Below are positions 15,826 to 16,897 of a DNA stretch of 16,897 nucleotides, piece after piece. Positions within the stretch are counted from its first letter, which is position 1. Each line of letters opens with the position of its first letter. The translations under genes and the position numbers were made by a program. Source of the stretch: Candidatus Latescibacterota bacterium (GTDB taxonomy: Bacteria > Latescibacterota > UBA2968 > UBA8231); assembly GCA_022826515.1 (NCBI GenBank), contig JAJDUT010000089.1, forward strand, positions 1-16,897. Reading direction: 5' to 3'. Below the pieces are notes generated by a model that worked only from the letters and a program-made list of their open reading frames with translations, ran no database searches and was not told where the DNA came from.

Positions 15826-16897
15826 TCAGTACACACTAGCCACGACCGTGGCCACCGTCGATTCACCAACACTCTCCGCGTCCACCTCTGGACCGACCCG
15901 GCAGATATACAAGCCAGGCGGCAATAGCACTCCATCCCGATCCCGGCCATCCCAACTCATCTCCTGCACACCAGCGGCGTGCGCCACCGACTGCGCCGAA
16001 CGGTGCACGAGCGACCCGTCGAGCGCATAGACCGCCAATACCAACGAGGTCTGCCCCGGCATCTTAAATACGGGAAAGACGAATCTCACCGCATCGTTGA
16101 TGCCGTCTCCATTCGGCGTGAATGGGTTCCCCAGTACCTCCATATCGCCCACCAGCCCACCAGCCACCGGCGTCAGCACGGTCAGGCCCTCGCCCGAGGC
16201 CGTCGCGTCCACTCGCTGCCACACCGCGCCCACGTCCTCTCCCAAGCCTACCGAGACCAGAAAGGCATTGCTCGCCAGATAGAACACGCTCGAAAAACGC
16301 AGGACAACTTGGGACTCTGGCTCCCGGACCACCTCGGGCAGGCGAACCCACAACGAGTCAACTCCGGTTTTAATCTCCAGTTCATCCGCCGAGTACATCT
16401 GGCCACCCCCCACCGCTCGCTCGCTCGCTAGTCCCACGGTCACATCCACCAACTCTACCTCGGCGCTCGGAGGTACTTCAAAGAGCACTTGATCGAACCC
16501 CAGCCTCTCCGAGCCTGACTCGTTGGGTGGAATGGTCAGCGACAACGCGAACGCCTCGCGGCGACCGCTCTGCTGGGCGTGGCGGGGCGCGATCTCGCCC
16601 AGAATCTGATGCACCAGCGGATCCCTCAAGCCGATATTGAGGCGGCGCAACACGACCGCCTCGTTGGGATCGTCCGAGAGCAGAGCAGCCTCAATTATTA
16701 TATAGCGCCGCGGACTAGGCGAGGTGATGGCCGCGCCGGATCGCTCGTAAAACTGACTCCACGGACTCCAATCCGCCTCGTCGGGCACAAACGCCACTGT
16801 CGAATCCCCCCGCATAAACGACAGCGTCTTGCGATAGTCGGCCTCGGGGATTTCAACGCCCTGTTTGTTAAAGAAATGCTTGTCTTCGGTGAGTCGG
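15826..16897 (-). CDS. Paralogue of the FTPNGDG / FlgD-Ig-like exported protein (N-terminus beyond window)
   Basis: The frame is open to the window end: bases 16816-16897 continue it upstream of the first ATG (16813-16815) as RLTEDKHFFNKQGVEIP..., without a stop, so the gene is truncated at its 5' end and the ATG is internal. About 356 residues are visible. Counting from that ATG, SPSPRRYIIIEAALL (31-45) and ILGEIAP (71-77) align with SPRRYFQFKIDFL and LVGEVWP of the plus-strand neighbour. GNPFTPNGDGINDAVRF (231-247) and WDGRDRDGVLLPPGLYICRV (288-307) align with its FTPNGDG and FlgD-Ig end. The two are paralogues in convergent orientation. The function is presumably similar: an exported surface or scaffold protein. 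The signal peptide, if present, lies outside the window. TGA stop at 15826-15828. Confidence 0.8.
   Translation of the reverse strand, partial: RLTEDKHFFNKQGVEIPEADYRKTLSFMRGDSTVAFVPDEADWSPWSQFYERSGAAITSPSPRRYIIIEAALLSDDPNEAVVLRRLNIGLRDPLVHQILGEIAPRHAQQSGRREAFALSLTIPPNESGSERLGFDQVLFEVPPSAEVELVDVTVGLASERAVGGGQMYSADELEIKTGVDSLWVRLPEVVREPESQVVLRFSSVFYLASNAFLVSVGLGEDVGAVWQRVDATASGEGLTVLTPVAGGLVGDMEVLGNPFTPNGDGINDAVRFVFPVFKMPGQTSLVLAVYALDGSLVHRSAQSVAHAAGVQEMSWDGRDRDGVLLPPGLYICRVGPEVDAESVGESTVATVVASVY

Noticed and set aside
1..16897. tRNA, rRNA, insertion sequences, phage, toxin-antitoxin or defence genes
   Set aside because: No matching proteins, inverted terminal repeats, or structured RNA genes could be seen on either strand.

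Overview
The window carries no rRNA or marker gene, so the taxonomic call is inference. G+C is moderately high (roughly 55-60% by eye) and Shine-Dalgarno sites are clear. The protein mix is typical of uncultured Fibrobacterota/Chlorobiota/Bacteroidota-superphylum or PVC-adjacent lineages such as Latescibacterota or Poribacteria: FTPNGDG/FlgD-Ig tails, discoidin-plus-DUF4091 glycosidases, heparinase-like proteins fused to FG-GAP propellers, and the large HALHMPSHIF family of TPR proteins. A Latescibacterota-like bacterium is my best guess, with moderate confidence.

Layout. (1) Positions 2-280, plus strand: the 3' end of an exported-glycosidase-type protein. Its stop codon overlaps that of the convergent next gene. 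(2) Positions 277-13805, minus strand: one co-directional run. In transcription order it holds a TPR protein with an N-terminal export or lipoprotein signal (12153-13805), a secreted discoidin + GH123/DUF4091-like glycosidase (9679-12114), a 23-codon small ORF with its own strong ribosome site (9596-9667), a Tat-exported sulfite-oxidase-family molybdoenzyme (8433-9584), a large membrane protein joining a transporter-like helix bundle to a spermidine-synthase-like SAM domain and a helical-repeat tail (5161-8310), a cytoplasmic TIM-barrel putative glycosidase (3872-5128), and a 1197-residue heparinase-II/III-like protein fused to an FG-GAP/PQQ-like propeller (277-3870). (3) Positions 13806-13912: a divergent promoter region. 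(4) Positions 13913-15793 (plus) and 15826 to the window end (minus): two convergent, paralogous, multidomain proteins ending in FTPNGDG/FlgD-Ig modules.

How the genes may work together (inference). The set looks like a carbohydrate-degradation locus. The exported GH123-like enzyme and the truncated gene 1 product would act outside the cytoplasm. The TIM-barrel enzyme and the heparinase-like protein show no signal peptide and are separated by one base, which suggests an intracellular pair acting on imported oligosaccharides. No SusC/SusD pair, sulfatase or sugar ABC transporter is visible. The molybdoenzyme and the SAM-domain membrane protein may be passengers rather than parts of the pathway. 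There is no tRNA, CRISPR array, insertion sequence or phage gene, and no gene-free stretch exceeds about 125 bases.
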